Assembly (NCBI GenBank): GCA_050633705.1
Contig: JBOEGZ010000007.1
Location: 310,001 to 374,000, forward strand
Direction: 5' to 3'
Length of the DNA: 64,000 nt
Origin: JAJFHI01 sp050633705
GTDB lineage: Bacteria > Pseudomonadota > Alphaproteobacteria > Rhizobiales > Hyphomicrobiaceae
Both the position numbers and the translations under genes were made by a program. Under the pieces are notes generated by a model. That model saw only the letters and a list, made by a program, of their open reading frames with translations, had not been told where the DNA came from and did no database searches. Below, piece by piece: positions 33,842 to 42,453 of this stretch (positions within the stretch are counted from its first letter, which is position 1; every line of letters begins with the position of its first letter).

Positions 33842-34732
33842 ATGATCAAGCAGCAGCAGACATTTAGTAAGCAAGATGTTCAAAAGACGCTGTTCAACCT
33901 AGCCGGTTTTGCCCTGATAGGAGGCGTTGCGGTCTATATGGTGGTGGCTGCTTTTCAGACGGAAGAGATCAAACAATGCAGCGTTCGCTACCCGTCCTAC
34001 ACCGAGCTTTCGTTGGCATCGCATAGTGGAAATTTGCTAACGCCGATTGAGCTGGAAGCGGGTTTGAGTTCGGGAGCCGAAAATATTTCGGAAAATGCAG
34101 AAATTGTATCGTTGCAAGATTCTGAGGCGAATGCGACGGCTTTGAAAGTCCGGCTTCAAGAACAGCCAAAAACTGGAAGCGAAATTGCCGGTATCAAGTT
34201 TCACTGGGCGCCAAGCAGTTTGCAATCATCTAGGGCCGGTTGCCTGACTTACAAAACAAAGCTGCCAGAAGACATTGACTTTGCGCGTCCTGGTTTTCTT
34301 CCAGGTTTTAGCGGTGGTGGTACTGCAGAAAGTCGCGATGGCAAGGTGCAAGATTTCGAATTTGCTTCTCAGCTTGGCTGGAATGAGACAGGACAGCCCG
34401 TAGTCAAAGTTGCGCGCACTGGGTTCGTTAAAGGCTGGTTCAACTATCTTGAGTTTTCTGCAAAAGGCCCAATTCCAACCGGGCGTTGGATTGAGCTTGA
34501 GCAGGAAATCGTCACCAATACCAAGAATAAAAGTGACGGGACTTATCGGTTGTGGGTTAACGGGGTTCTCATCGTCAACAAAACCAAGATCAACTGGGCG
34601 CCAAAAGGATCAGCAAAGTTTCATGGCGTTACCGGCAAAATCGGTTTGCAATCGCGCGCGGAAATCGCATTTGAATTTGAGCCTAAGCAACAATTTGTGC
34701 ATTTGACGCCATTCCAACTGCGTTGGGAGTAG
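33842..34732 (+). CDS. Membrane-anchored jelly-roll-like protein
   Basis: 296 residues with one N-terminal transmembrane helix at about 24-40 (FALIGGVAVYMVVAAF), then a domain that appears to face outward. The segment RPGFLPGFSGGG and later GRWIELEQEIV and YRLWVNGVLI resemble the concanavalin-like fold of polysaccharide lyase family 14 (LPG(L/F)..GG motif). A role in binding or cutting a uronic-acid polymer is possible but unproven. ATG 33842 follows AGGAA by seven bases; an upstream in-frame start at 33668 has no support. Confidence 0.65.
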   Translation: MIKQQQTFSKQDVQKTLFNLAGFALIGGVAVYMVVAAFQTEEIKQCSVRYPSYTELSLASHSGNLLTPIELEAGLSSGAENISENAEIVSLQDSEANATALKVRLQEQPKTGSEIAGIKFHWAPSSLQSSRAGCLTYKTKLPEDIDFARPGFLPGFSGGGTAESRDGKVQDFEFASQLGWNETGQPVVKVARTGFVKGWFNYLEFSAKGPIPTGRWIELEQEIVTNTKNKSDGTYRLWVNGVLIVNKTKINWAPKGSAKFHGVTGKIGLQSRAEIAFEFEPKQQFVHLTPFQLRWE

Positions 34733-34825
34733 CTGTCCTCTCGCGCGAATTGAGTTTCGCTGCTGGCTTGCCCGTCGCAAGTCAACGAGCCAGTGCACCA
34801 GAATTTCATGAGTGTATTGGTTAGT

Positions 34826-36298
34826 TTATGACTTTTCGCTCGGCTTCCAACCGGCTGCAACAGCTTCTTCCTCGCTGCAGAACCAACGTTCACCGCGGCT
34901 ATTGCGGACCCGGACCCGGCGGTAATTGGGTGACCATGGCAGCACGTATTTCCGCCCGCTGCGAAGCACTCGCCCCTTTATCGGGCAGCCATCAGGACGC
35001 GCCTTCTTTGCGGCATTCCATTTTGCCTGCCGGTATTCAGCCGGGCGCAAGGCCTCGCCACTCCAAACGCCGACGCGTTTTTCGCGCGCCTTGTCTTGTA
35101 GCGTTGCGTAGTCATTAAACAGAGTGTCTTCTGCGAAAACCGCACCTTTTTCAACCAGCACTGATGCAATATCCGGCGCACGCTGAGTTGCACATTTGGC
35201 AAGCTCTAAACCATCGCCCGTTGTGCCAACGCTTGTACACGTGAGGGTTCTGCGGCGAACCAACTGGGCGAGCAAATTTTTAGCCGCGCGACCGCATCGC
35301 CATGATTTGGATCTTGCGTTTTTGCAGGTTTGCAGTGCAGCGGGAGCTTCGATGCCATCAAGCTTGATCTTACGTCTGGCTAGTCGGACTGTATCACCAG
35401 ATAAGGCAATCGCCCGACCTTTGTAAATCTTGGCAGGAGCTGGTGAGAACAGCTGAGTGAAGTCGGTGAGGTTTAAGTTTACAGACGGTGTTGAAGTATT
35501 TTGGTAACCGGCCCAGCTCAACCCAGCGACAAGACTTGATAAGACTGCAAAGCCGAAAAATCTCGCGGCCGTGGGCGTGCGCAGCAAAGTTGGAATTGGG
35601 ACACGAACATTGAGATTGTTGTGATGCATGACGGAGATGAGAGCGAGCGCCAGGAAAGGCAGTGCGATCACCGATGCAATGATCGCGGTTTGATTAAAGC
35701 CCCCGCTGCCAACAAGAAACGCTGCGACAATTGAGGCGACAAATCCAACAATCCCGGCAGCCAATGCAAATTTCGGTTGCAGGCTGCCACGGTCTTCAAG
35801 CTCATGGAGTGTGCGGCGTAGTGCGTGTGCGCCTCGTTGTCCGATGTAGTGAAGTAACACAACAATATGGTCGGTGGCATAAAGAGTGCCTTGCCATACT
35901 TTTTGACAAATAATGCGGGTTGCCGCCCATGTGGAACGGACAATGTTTGTAATGATCGTCCGACCAACAGCCCAGCATCGGATGGCTCCGGCGATAGCGC
36001 CTTCTGCTGCAATGTGGGCACCTTTTTTCGCAAATACAGCGCCTTCGATGCTGGCTTGTTTTCCGGCCTTGCCAGCTTTCACGATTTGGTGGGCAGCGGC
36101 ATCGCTGGCTTTTTTGGCAAGAGCTGCACCTTCGAGGCCAGCGTGTTTGCCAACCTCGCCAGCTTTTTTCACGCCACCAGCTGCAGCATTTCGCGCATTA
36201 TCGAATTTGTCGCGGCGTTTTTGTCGGCGATAGAGTACGGTCGTGCGGACGTGCTTTTCCCATGAAAAACCGTCGTTTTTGTTTCGCCAGTTGAACAT
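34826..36298 (-). CDS. Membrane protein with a degenerate thermonuclease-like domain
   Basis: 490 residues. After a basic start come two 30-residue Ala/Lys/Gly helical repeats (about 43-71 and 72-101, each with K.GK.A..EGA..AKK). Three hydrophobic helices follow at about 177-195, 204-222 and 248-265. An SNase-like domain spans about 292-415, and a C-terminal module ends WFCSEEEAVAAGW. The nuclease signature (V)RL.GIDAPE reads IKLDGIEAPA, so the catalytic Arg and Glu are lost. The later DKYGR arginine is also missing (GDGLELAKC). Cleavage is unlikely; DNA or ligand binding is possible. ATG 36298 has a GGGGG ribosome binding site. Confidence 0.75.
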   Translation of the reverse strand: MFNWRNKNDGFSWEKHVRTTVLYRRQKRRDKFDNARNAAAGGVKKAGEVGKHAGLEGAALAKKASDAAAHQIVKAGKAGKQASIEGAVFAKKGAHIAAEGAIAGAIRCWAVGRTIITNIVRSTWAATRIICQKVWQGTLYATDHIVVLLHYIGQRGAHALRRTLHELEDRGSLQPKFALAAGIVGFVASIVAAFLVGSGGFNQTAIIASVIALPFLALALISVMHHNNLNVRVPIPTLLRTPTAARFFGFAVLSSLVAGLSWAGYQNTSTPSVNLNLTDFTQLFSPAPAKIYKGRAIALSGDTVRLARRKIKLDGIEAPAALQTCKNARSKSWRCGRAAKNLLAQLVRRRTLTCTSVGTTGDGLELAKCATQRAPDIASVLVEKGAVFAEDTLFNDYATLQDKAREKRVGVWSGEALRPAEYRQAKWNAAKKARPDGCPIKGRVLRSGRKYVLPWSPNYRRVRVRNSRGERWFCSEEEAVAAGWKPSEKS

Positions 36299-36559
36299 TT
36301 TCAACCCCCGCTTTCGATCACGCACATCGAATCATCTCAGTCATAATGAAACTGAATTTGGGCCGTGCTTTGGCTTGTCGTTGCTGTTCCCACACGTTCG
36401 GTTGTCTTTTTCTCGCTGTCTTGCCTAGACTTTGCCATTGTATGGAAAGCCTGCAGTATGGATAGCCTGCATGCCGTATGCGTCATGGGCAACCAGCAAT
36501 GCTGGCTTGCTCAACACATACATCATGGCTCAATAATAAGAAAAATAGGAATTCTGACT

Positions 36560-37114
36560 ATGAGAAAATTGAAAACAATATCGGCGCTGTGTCTTGGCAT
36601 AGCTGTCATCAGTGGCGGTGTTGGTGTTCAATTCCAGATCGCACAAGCCAAAGATATTGGGCCAGTTCATTCCAACTGCGACGCGCGCGACAAGGGATCG
36701 CAAGCCTGGCGTACTTGTGTCGCCAAGTTTGCCACAGAACGCCAATCAGATGCTGAGCTTTTCTATGCTGGATATTGGCTTGCAAAAAGCGGCCAATATC
36801 GCGAAGCCATGATTTATCTGCGCTTGGCAAAGAACCCTGACGACCGGGTTTTGACATACCTGGGGTTTGCCGCTCGTAAACTTGGGCGAACACAGGAAGC
36901 GTTTGCATACTACCAAGCCGCTCTGCGCAAGAACCCGAATGCCGTGGTGACGCGATCCTATCTTGGTGAGGCCTATCTTTCGATTGGTGCCTTGGAAAAA
37001 GCCAAGAGGGAGCTGGCCGAGATTGCAACACGTTGCGGCAAAAGTTGTTCCCCATACGATGCTTTGGCAGACGCTGTAACGCGATACGAGCGCGTTCAGT
37101 TGGGGCATGGCTAG
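36560..37114 (+). CDS. Small exported TPR-like protein
   Basis: 184 residues with a signal peptide (LCLGIAVISGGVGVQF, ending near AQAK). Two tetratricopeptide-type helical pairs follow (GYWLAKSGQYREAMIYLRLA, AARKLGRTQEAFAYYQAAL, AYLSIGALEKAKREL). Four cysteines (NCD, TCV, RCG, SCS) could pair in the periplasm. TPR proteins act as binding scaffolds; partners are unknown. ATG 36560 follows AGGA by nine bases. The message ends at the terminator at 37191. Confidence 0.75.
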   Translation: MRKLKTISALCLGIAVISGGVGVQFQIAQAKDIGPVHSNCDARDKGSQAWRTCVAKFATERQSDAELFYAGYWLAKSGQYREAMIYLRLAKNPDDRVLTYLGFAARKLGRTQEAFAYYQAALRKNPNAVVTRSYLGEAYLSIGALEKAKRELAEIATRCGKSCSPYDALADAVTRYERVQLGHG

Positions 37115-37190
37115 GGCCCCTCTCAAATCACGCCCTCAGTATCCGTGAACACATCAACGTAAGGCCCCATAAGAACCAGGGCTCCATAAG

Positions 37191-37226
37191 AAAAGGACCG
37201 TTCAACAGTGTGAACGGTCCTTTTTT
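37191..37226. terminator. Bidirectional intrinsic terminator
   Basis: AAAAGGACCGTTCA and TGAACGGTCCTTTT form a perfect 14-pair stem around a six-base loop. T-runs occur on both strands. It lies between the plus-strand TPR gene and the minus-strand porin, so it can serve both. Confidence 0.9.
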
Positions 37227-37256
37227 ATTTTTACGTTCGCTAAGCAATTTTGCGAA

Positions 37257-38603
37257 CTAGAACTTGATACGTGCTCCAGTCATTACGACGTCCAGATCTT
37301 CGAAACTGACGTTTGCCTGGTTGCCGGTTCCCTGTTCAAGGAATGTCGCATCGCCTTCGATGTGGCGGTAAACGGCGTAGAGTTCCATTGCGGCTGCGTC
37401 AATTTTCTGAACAACACCGAAGCCGTAGACCTCGACGTCGCTTGCAATGATGTTTGAGGTATTTACAAAACCTGCGGCCGTCGCAATAGCGTCTCCGCCA
37501 TTTATATTGCGATCATTGGCACCGCCATCGTGGTCGAAGTATTCGCCAAAGATGATGGTCTTGCCCAATGAATTGAAGCGCTGATAAACACCACCTGTCA
37601 GGCCGTAGAATGTGTGTTCGTCGTCGACATTCACACCGTTGAATGCGACCACTTGGTTGGTCTGGTTGTCAGTAAATTGGCCCGCTCCAACAGATACATA
37701 CAGACCTGTCGGGGAATGCAAGATGCTTGCTGAGCCGCCAATTTGTTCGCAATCAGCGTCGGTTGTTCCGGTGTCATTGACGATACACGGCGGTGTACCA
37801 CCGCCCGATTCATGGTTTTCACCATATCCAATACCAGCTTTAACTTTGAAGTCACCGAATTCACCGGCGTAGCGAAGCGCGACATCCCAGCTATCATCCT
37901 CGCCATAAGCCGTCATCAAGGTGAATCCGGCAATTGACGGAGACTTGTAAGCGACAACGTTCGCACGAGAGCTTTCGCCTGGTTGAATGAAGTTGTCTTT
38001 GACGAGGCGACGCCATTCCAAGCCACTTAAGCCAGCGGCACCGGATGCCGTGCGCAACTGAAAACCGGAGAAATAATCTTCGGGGTCGGCATTCTTGTGA
38101 CCACCGTTGCTAGCAAGAGTGAGCTCGGTGATGCCTTGTGTTGCGGTATCTGTCTGGCCGATGCTGAATTCACCGAACGTCTTGCTCTTGAGGTACCAAG
38201 CGTTGTAGCGCAGATCAACTTCTTGACCGGCAGTGTCTGTGTTCTGGTCGACACGGTCGGAGCGGGTTGCACGAAAACCGAGCTCTAATCGATATGCCGC
38301 ACTCCAGTCGCTGTTGATCTTCGCACTACCTCTGAAGCGAACGCGTGAGCGTGACGTTTCATTGCCGACGACATAAGCATTGCTCTCATCGCCATCGTCC
38401 CAGAACATGATCGCGTGGTTTACATGACCGGAAATTTTCAGTGAGACTTTTCTGTTGCCCTTACGAGCAGTTGTGGCCTCAAGCTCTGCGATGCGCTCTT
38501 CGAGATCTGCGCAGCAGTCACCGCCAAAATCAGCGGCTTTCAGCGGAGTTACGGCAGCGCTCGTTGAAAGAATTAGCGCAGCGCCTAAAATTATTGATTT
38601 CAT
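37257..38603 (-). CDS. Outer-membrane porin, paralogue 1
   Basis: 448 residues with a signal peptide (ALILSTSAAVTPLKAA). A mature start with a double cysteine (GGDCCADLEERIAELEA) leads into a short predicted coiled coil. A long beta-barrel of alternating residues follows, with Phe as the last residue (ARIKF), the usual signal for outer-membrane assembly. This is the Omp2/porin family of Hyphomicrobiales. It is strongly similar to the next gene, so the two are recent tandem copies; differences cluster in stretches likely to be loops. GGGAAA precedes the ATG. Confidence 0.9.
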   Translation of the reverse strand: MKSIILGAALILSTSAAVTPLKAADFGGDCCADLEERIAELEATTARKGNRKVSLKISGHVNHAIMFWDDGDESNAYVVGNETSRSRVRFRGSAKINSDWSAAYRLELGFRATRSDRVDQNTDTAGQEVDLRYNAWYLKSKTFGEFSIGQTDTATQGITELTLASNGGHKNADPEDYFSGFQLRTASGAAGLSGLEWRRLVKDNFIQPGESSRANVVAYKSPSIAGFTLMTAYGEDDSWDVALRYAGEFGDFKVKAGIGYGENHESGGGTPPCIVNDTGTTDADCEQIGGSASILHSPTGLYVSVGAGQFTDNQTNQVVAFNGVNVDDEHTFYGLTGGVYQRFNSLGKTIIFGEYFDHDGGANDRNINGGDAIATAAGFVNTSNIIASDVEVYGFGVVQKIDAAAMELYAVYRHIEGDATFLEQGTGNQANVSFEDLDVVMTGARIKF

Positions 38604-38815
38604 CGTTGGGATTTCCCTGTGCCCGGTGAAGGTTCACAAATATTGACCTGAAAAGTACACATAACTGCTCGTGCGGCGGAGAACAATCGTATTTATGCCG
38701 CAGTTCGCTCTGGCATTCGCGGCCTGTGGTTGTTTTTTCCTCAATTTGTTGCAATTTAAAAGCGAGCACCCCCCTGATTTTATTGAGTTGACCTCTGCTA
38801 GTGGCAAATACGCAA

Positions 38816-38844
38816 CAAAAAGGGCCGCCTCGGAAGGCGACCCT
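38816..38844 (-). terminator. Intrinsic terminator of porin paralogue 2
   Basis: On the minus strand AGGGTCGCCT, loop TCCG and AGGCGGCCCT form a stem with one mismatch, followed by TTTTTGTT. It is about 80 bases past the porin stop codon. Confidence 0.85.
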
Positions 38845-38868
38845 CGTTATTGCTGAAAAGGGAATTGA

Positions 38869-38910
38869 TTTGGCTGTCCCATAGGATGATTAGGGGAGGG
38901 GACAGCCAAA
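38869..38910 (-). other. Hairpin between porin 2 stop and its terminator
   Basis: TTTGGCTGTCCC and GGGACAGCCAAA are perfect 12-base arms around an 18-base loop. It starts 17 bases after the stop codon and has no T-run. A protective 3' hairpin on an abundant porin mRNA, or a site for a small RNA, are reasonable guesses. Confidence 0.6.
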
Positions 38911-38926
38911 CCGATCTAAAAAAGTC

Positions 38927-40276
38927 TTAGAACTTGATGCGTGCTCCGGTCATGACCACGTCGAGGTCTTCAAATTCAACGTTGGCCGTGTTTCCGGTTG
39001 CTTGTTCGATGAGCGTCGCATCTCCTTCGATGTGGCGATAAACGGCATAAATCTCCATCGCCGCTGCATCGATTTTTTGTACGATTCCGAAGCCGTAAAC
39101 TTCGACATCGCTAGAGAGGATATTCGAGGCACCCAATCCAGCAGCGATGTTGACGGCATCGCCGACACCGATGTTGCGATCGTTTGCTCCGCCATCGTGG
39201 TCAAAGTACTCACCAAAGATTGTCGTTTTACCAAGTGAGTTCCATTTCTGCTGAATACCACCAGTGAAGGAATAGAACGAATGCTCGTCATCGGCGTTGG
39301 CTGCCTGGAACAGAGCAACATCATTTGTGTTGTTGTCAGTAAATTGGCCTGCACCAAACGTGAGGTACAAACCTGTTGGCGTGTGCATCGCGCTTAAAGA
39401 GCCACCGAATTGTTCGCAATCGGCATCACCTGCACCGTTCGTATTGTTAAAGAGACAGCCAGCCGTCGCCGCATCAGCGGTGTCTGTGTTTTGACTGTAG
39501 CCAATACCGCCTTTAACTTTGAATGCGCCAAATTCACCAGCGTATTTGAGGGCGACTTCCCATACATCATCTTCACCGCCAGAAGCGAGAAGGTTGAAGC
39601 CAGCAATGGTTGGTGATTTGTAAACGACGTAGTTGCCGCGACTACCTTCACCTGGCTGAATAAAGTTGTCTTTCACAAGACGGCGCCATTCAAGTCCGCT
39701 TAAACCTGCTGCGCCCGGCGCGGTACGCAACTGGAAGCCTGCAAAGTAGTCTTCTGGATCGGCGTTTTTGTGGGCGCCGTTGCTAGCAACGGTCATCTCT
39801 GTGATGCCTTCTGTTGCGCCTGAGGTTTGGCCAACAGAAATTTGACCCAATGTTTTGCTTTTCAGGAACCAGGAGTTGTGGCGAATATCAATTCCACCGC
39901 CAGCATCGTCGTTGTTTTGGTCGACGCGGTCGGAACGTGTTGAACGGATGCCGACTTCGATGCGGTAGCCAGCGCTCCAGTCGCCATTGATTTTCGCTTT
40001 GCCTTTGAAGCGAATGCGTGAGCGTGACGTCTCATTGCCGACAACGTACGTATTGCTTTCGTCGCCATCGTCCCAGAACATTACTGCGTGGTTCACGTGG
40101 CCTGAAATTGTCAGAGAGACTTTGCGATTGCCCTTGCGAGCTGTGGTTGCCTCCAGCTCAGCGATGCGCTCTTCCAAATCGGCACAGCAGTCGCCCCCGA
40201 AATCAGCAGCATGAGCCGGAGCGAGTGCAAAGCTCGAAGTTACGAGCAGTGCTGCACCGAAAGATTTAAGTTTCAT
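38927..40276 (-). CDS. Outer-membrane porin, paralogue 2
   Basis: 449 residues. Signal peptide (LLVTSSFALAPAHAA), double-cysteine start with the same DCCADLEERIAELEA segment, and a barrel ending ARIKF, as in paralogue 1. The N- and C-terminal thirds are nearly identical to it; the centre differs in likely loops, which suggests different pore selectivity or expression. It has its own promoter region (40277-40451) and terminator, so the two copies can be regulated separately. Confidence 0.9.
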   Translation of the reverse strand: MKLKSFGAALLVTSSFALAPAHAADFGGDCCADLEERIAELEATTARKGNRKVSLTISGHVNHAVMFWDDGDESNTYVVGNETSRSRIRFKGKAKINGDWSAGYRIEVGIRSTRSDRVDQNNDDAGGGIDIRHNSWFLKSKTLGQISVGQTSGATEGITEMTVASNGAHKNADPEDYFAGFQLRTAPGAAGLSGLEWRRLVKDNFIQPGEGSRGNYVVYKSPTIAGFNLLASGGEDDVWEVALKYAGEFGAFKVKGGIGYSQNTDTADAATAGCLFNNTNGAGDADCEQFGGSLSAMHTPTGLYLTFGAGQFTDNNTNDVALFQAANADDEHSFYSFTGGIQQKWNSLGKTTIFGEYFDHDGGANDRNIGVGDAVNIAAGLGASNILSSDVEVYGFGIVQKIDAAAMEIYAVYRHIEGDATLIEQATGNTANVEFEDLDVVMTGARIKF

Positions 40277-40637
40277 TAGGTGTCCCCAGTTTTACAATCA
40301 AGCACGTCTCTCAATCTCAGAGTTGCGTGCTTCTTAAATTTGAACATTTAGACAAGGGTTGAGTAACGGTCCAAACTGTCAGTTGCCTTTCGCTTGTGTG
40401 TCGTCGTTGCAACGAAAGAATAGGGCCGTGCAAGCGGGGAGGTAAGTCGTTATGAAACCTCAAAAAATTATTGAAATTTTGATGCGAGATTTTGCCCAAA
40501 TGCATGACATGAAACTGTTACAAAACTAAGCTAAACTTTTCAAAACAAAGCGTCAGAAGCACGAAAATCCAGAGGCTGATTTTCGACAGTTTCCGCTGCG
40601 CGCACAAATAAATTTCGTCAAGTTTTGGGGGGCTTCA
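40277..40637. promoter_or_regulatory. Divergent region between porin 2 and the OmpR-type regulator
   Basis: 361 bases holding promoters for both directions and a likely sORF at 40452-40529. The region next to the porin is AT-rich. OmpR-family regulators often control adjacent porins, so the regulator at 40638 is a candidate for this gene; no repeated half-sites could be identified. Confidence 0.4.
40452..40529 (+). CDS. Possible 25-residue small protein upstream of the regulator
   Basis: ATG 40452 to TAA 40529 encodes MKPQKIIEILMRDFAQMHD and six more residues. GGGGAGG (40436-40442) sits nine bases upstream, one of the best ribosome binding sites in the window. The peptide could form an amphipathic helix. 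It ends 108 bases before the response regulator. It could be a leader peptide or an independent small protein. Too short for family recognition. Confidence 0.4.
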   Translation: MKPQKIIEILMRDFAQMHDMKLLQN

Positions 40638-41342
40638 GTGCGCACTCTTTTGCTCAATATTGCGAGCTCTGTTTCGGCCCAACTTTCGGTGTTGTTGAAG
40701 CAGCAGGATCATGCTGTTGATTCTGTCGATAGCATCGAGGATGCGCAGGCCATTGTCCTGTCTAGCACGCTCGATCTTGTCATTATCGATTTGGACAAAA
40801 ATTATGATGAAGCAATTGAATTTGTGCATTGGATACGGGTTGTAAAACCGGCATTGAAGGTTCTGGTTTGCAAAAGCCGAAAAGAAATTCATGAAATTCG
40901 TTTGGCGCTTAGCGAAGGTGCTGACGATTTCGTTCTTAAGCCCATTGATCTCAGTGAACTTAAATTTCGCATCCTGACCCTTGAGACACGGGATAAAGAT
41001 AATTACAGCAAGGGTACAGTCTTGGAATTTGGTCCCTTGCGCGTCGATTTATCAACCCGCCAAGTGTGGCTTGAGGGACGTAGTTTAGAGCTTACGCCTC
41101 GAGAGCGCAGTGTTCTTCAAGTCCTTCTTCGTCATAGAGGGTCTGTGGTTAGCAAAGAGCAAATTGCAGCGCGCGTTTTTTCAATGGACGATGAGGCGGC
41201 GCCAGCAGCTATTGAAATTTATATTCATCGCTTGCGCCGGAAAATCAGGCACGGTGAGTTCAAAATTAAGACGGTGCGTGGGCTTGGTTATCAGCTTGAA
41301 TTGGCGGCGATGGAGGTTTCGCCGCAGCAATCATGTAATTGA
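40638..41342 (+). CDS. OmpR/PhoB-type response regulator with altered receiver
   Basis: 234 residues: receiver domain (1-115) and winged helix (about 130-228, LTPRERSVLQVLL, VRGLGYQLE). The receiver keeps the phosphoacceptor Asp (VIIDLDK) and the Lys (FVLKP). The acidic pocket that binds magnesium (usually E-D-D after the first strand) reads NIAS, and the conserved Thr/Ser is replaced near CKSRK. Phosphorylation by the usual route is doubtful. Start GTG 40638 follows GGGGGG. Its 3' end overlaps ubiG on the other strand by 77 bases. No sensor kinase is adjacent. Confidence 0.88.
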   Translation: MRTLLLNIASSVSAQLSVLLKQQDHAVDSVDSIEDAQAIVLSSTLDLVIIDLDKNYDEAIEFVHWIRVVKPALKVLVCKSRKEIHEIRLALSEGADDFVLKPIDLSELKFRILTLETRDKDNYSKGTVLEFGPLRVDLSTRQVWLEGRSLELTPRERSVLQVLLRHRGSVVSKEQIAARVFSMDDEAAPAAIEIYIHRLRRKIRHGEFKIKTVRGLGYQLELAAMEVSPQQSCN

Positions 41343-42057
41343 CGTCGGTATCGGAACTTCTGGACCAGCTGTCGGCCAGGGGATTGTGTACAATTCCTTC
41401 AATTTTGGCGACCTGAAGTTCTTGTCTTTTTAGATGAGCAGAAAATTCTTTTGGCTGGATGAAGCGATCCCACCGGTGGGTTCCTCGTGGCAGCCAGCCG
41501 AGAATATACTCCGCCGCGACAATCGCCAGAGCATAAGATTTCAGCGTGCGATTGATAGTGGCGCCAACAAACAATCCGCCAGGGCTGACGAGGCTGGTGC
41601 AGGCACGCAAAAATGCTTCCACATCTGGCACGTGTTCGACAACTTCCAAGCAGGTGACGACGTCAAACATTTCGTCGGCTTCGACAAGGCTTTCAACTTG
41701 GGTGGCACGGTAATTTACGTTGAGGTGCTGCTGATCAGCGTGATGTTGCGCTGCCGCGATCGTTTGCGCCGCCGGATCGATGGCCGTAACAGTCGCTCCA
41801 AGGCGGGCAAGGGGTTCAGCGATCAGTCCACCACCACAGCCGACATCCAACAGGGTGAGACCTGCCAACGGTTTTCGGTTTTGCTGGTTGAGGTCGGGGA
41901 AATGAGAAAAACAGGCGTCGCGGATGAAGCCCAGACGGGCTGGACCCAGTTTGTGGAGTGGGCGAAATTTGCCCGTTGGATCCCACCATTCACTCGCCAA
42001 CGCGTTAAATCGGTCGACTTCTGCGGTATCGAGGGTGGCTGATGAATGGGCTGTCAT
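41266..42057 (-). CDS. ubiG: Ubiquinone biosynthesis O-methyltransferase
   Basis: SAM-dependent enzyme for both O-methylations in ubiquinone synthesis. The 263 residues contain the opening FNALASEWWDPTGKFRPLHKL, SAM motif LLDVGCGGGLIAEPLARLG and VVTCLEVVEHVPD, all typical of UbiG. It neighbours lysC in divergent orientation, an arrangement I recall from other alphaproteobacteria. The C-terminus overlaps the regulator gene tail to tail by 77 bases. Confidence 0.94.
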   Translation of the reverse strand: MTAHSSATLDTAEVDRFNALASEWWDPTGKFRPLHKLGPARLGFIRDACFSHFPDLNQQNRKPLAGLTLLDVGCGGGLIAEPLARLGATVTAIDPAAQTIAAAQHHADQQHLNVNYRATQVESLVEADEMFDVVTCLEVVEHVPDVEAFLRACTSLVSPGGLFVGATINRTLKSYALAIVAAEYILGWLPRGTHRWDRFIQPKEFSAHLKRQELQVAKIEGIVHNPLADSWSRSSDTDVNYMIAAAKPPSPPIQADNQAHAPS

Positions 42058-42453
42058 GAATTCCCGAATGGCAAAGGGGCACTATGAAAAGACCGGGGTA
42101 TGGGTCTTAATTCTGGGACTTGTTTGATCAGTCTTATAGGGCGTTTTCCTGGCAGTCGGAAATCCCAGTTGGGTTTAAATGGCCAATCTGCCGCGGTTGA
42201 AGGTGGCGACGTGGCCGGCTCGGGAGGCGTGAGATGGCCCTTGAAGGCTCTGAATTACAAAGAATCATATTGCAACGTTGCGATTCCTTGGTGTTCCCGG
42301 TATTGCTTCGCTCGCAAGCCAGTTAACGCTGGTCTGTGGGGTCTGCGGCGAATGTGGCGTATGTCGACGAGGCCAAGTCGTTGACCCACGTAACCATGTG
42401 GATCGCATGGTTATTTCTGAGCAATTTAGCAATGGACGGACAGCGGGCGCCCC
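42058..42453. other. Divergent region between ubiG and lysC
   Basis: 396 bases. No gene, strong hairpin or recognisable attenuator seen. It should contain both promoters. Confidence 0.4.

Larger units (their letters stand above)
38604..38926. other. Spacer between the tandem porins
   Basis: 323 bases. It contains two hairpins that follow paralogue 2 (38869-38910 and 38816-38844) and the promoter region of paralogue 1. A plus-strand ORF at 38671-38856 overlaps the terminator and lacks a ribosome binding site. Confidence 0.5.

Noticed and set aside
38671..38856. 61-residue plus-strand ORF between the porins
   Set aside because: Overlaps the porin 2 terminator and has no ribosome binding site, although its start is leader-like.
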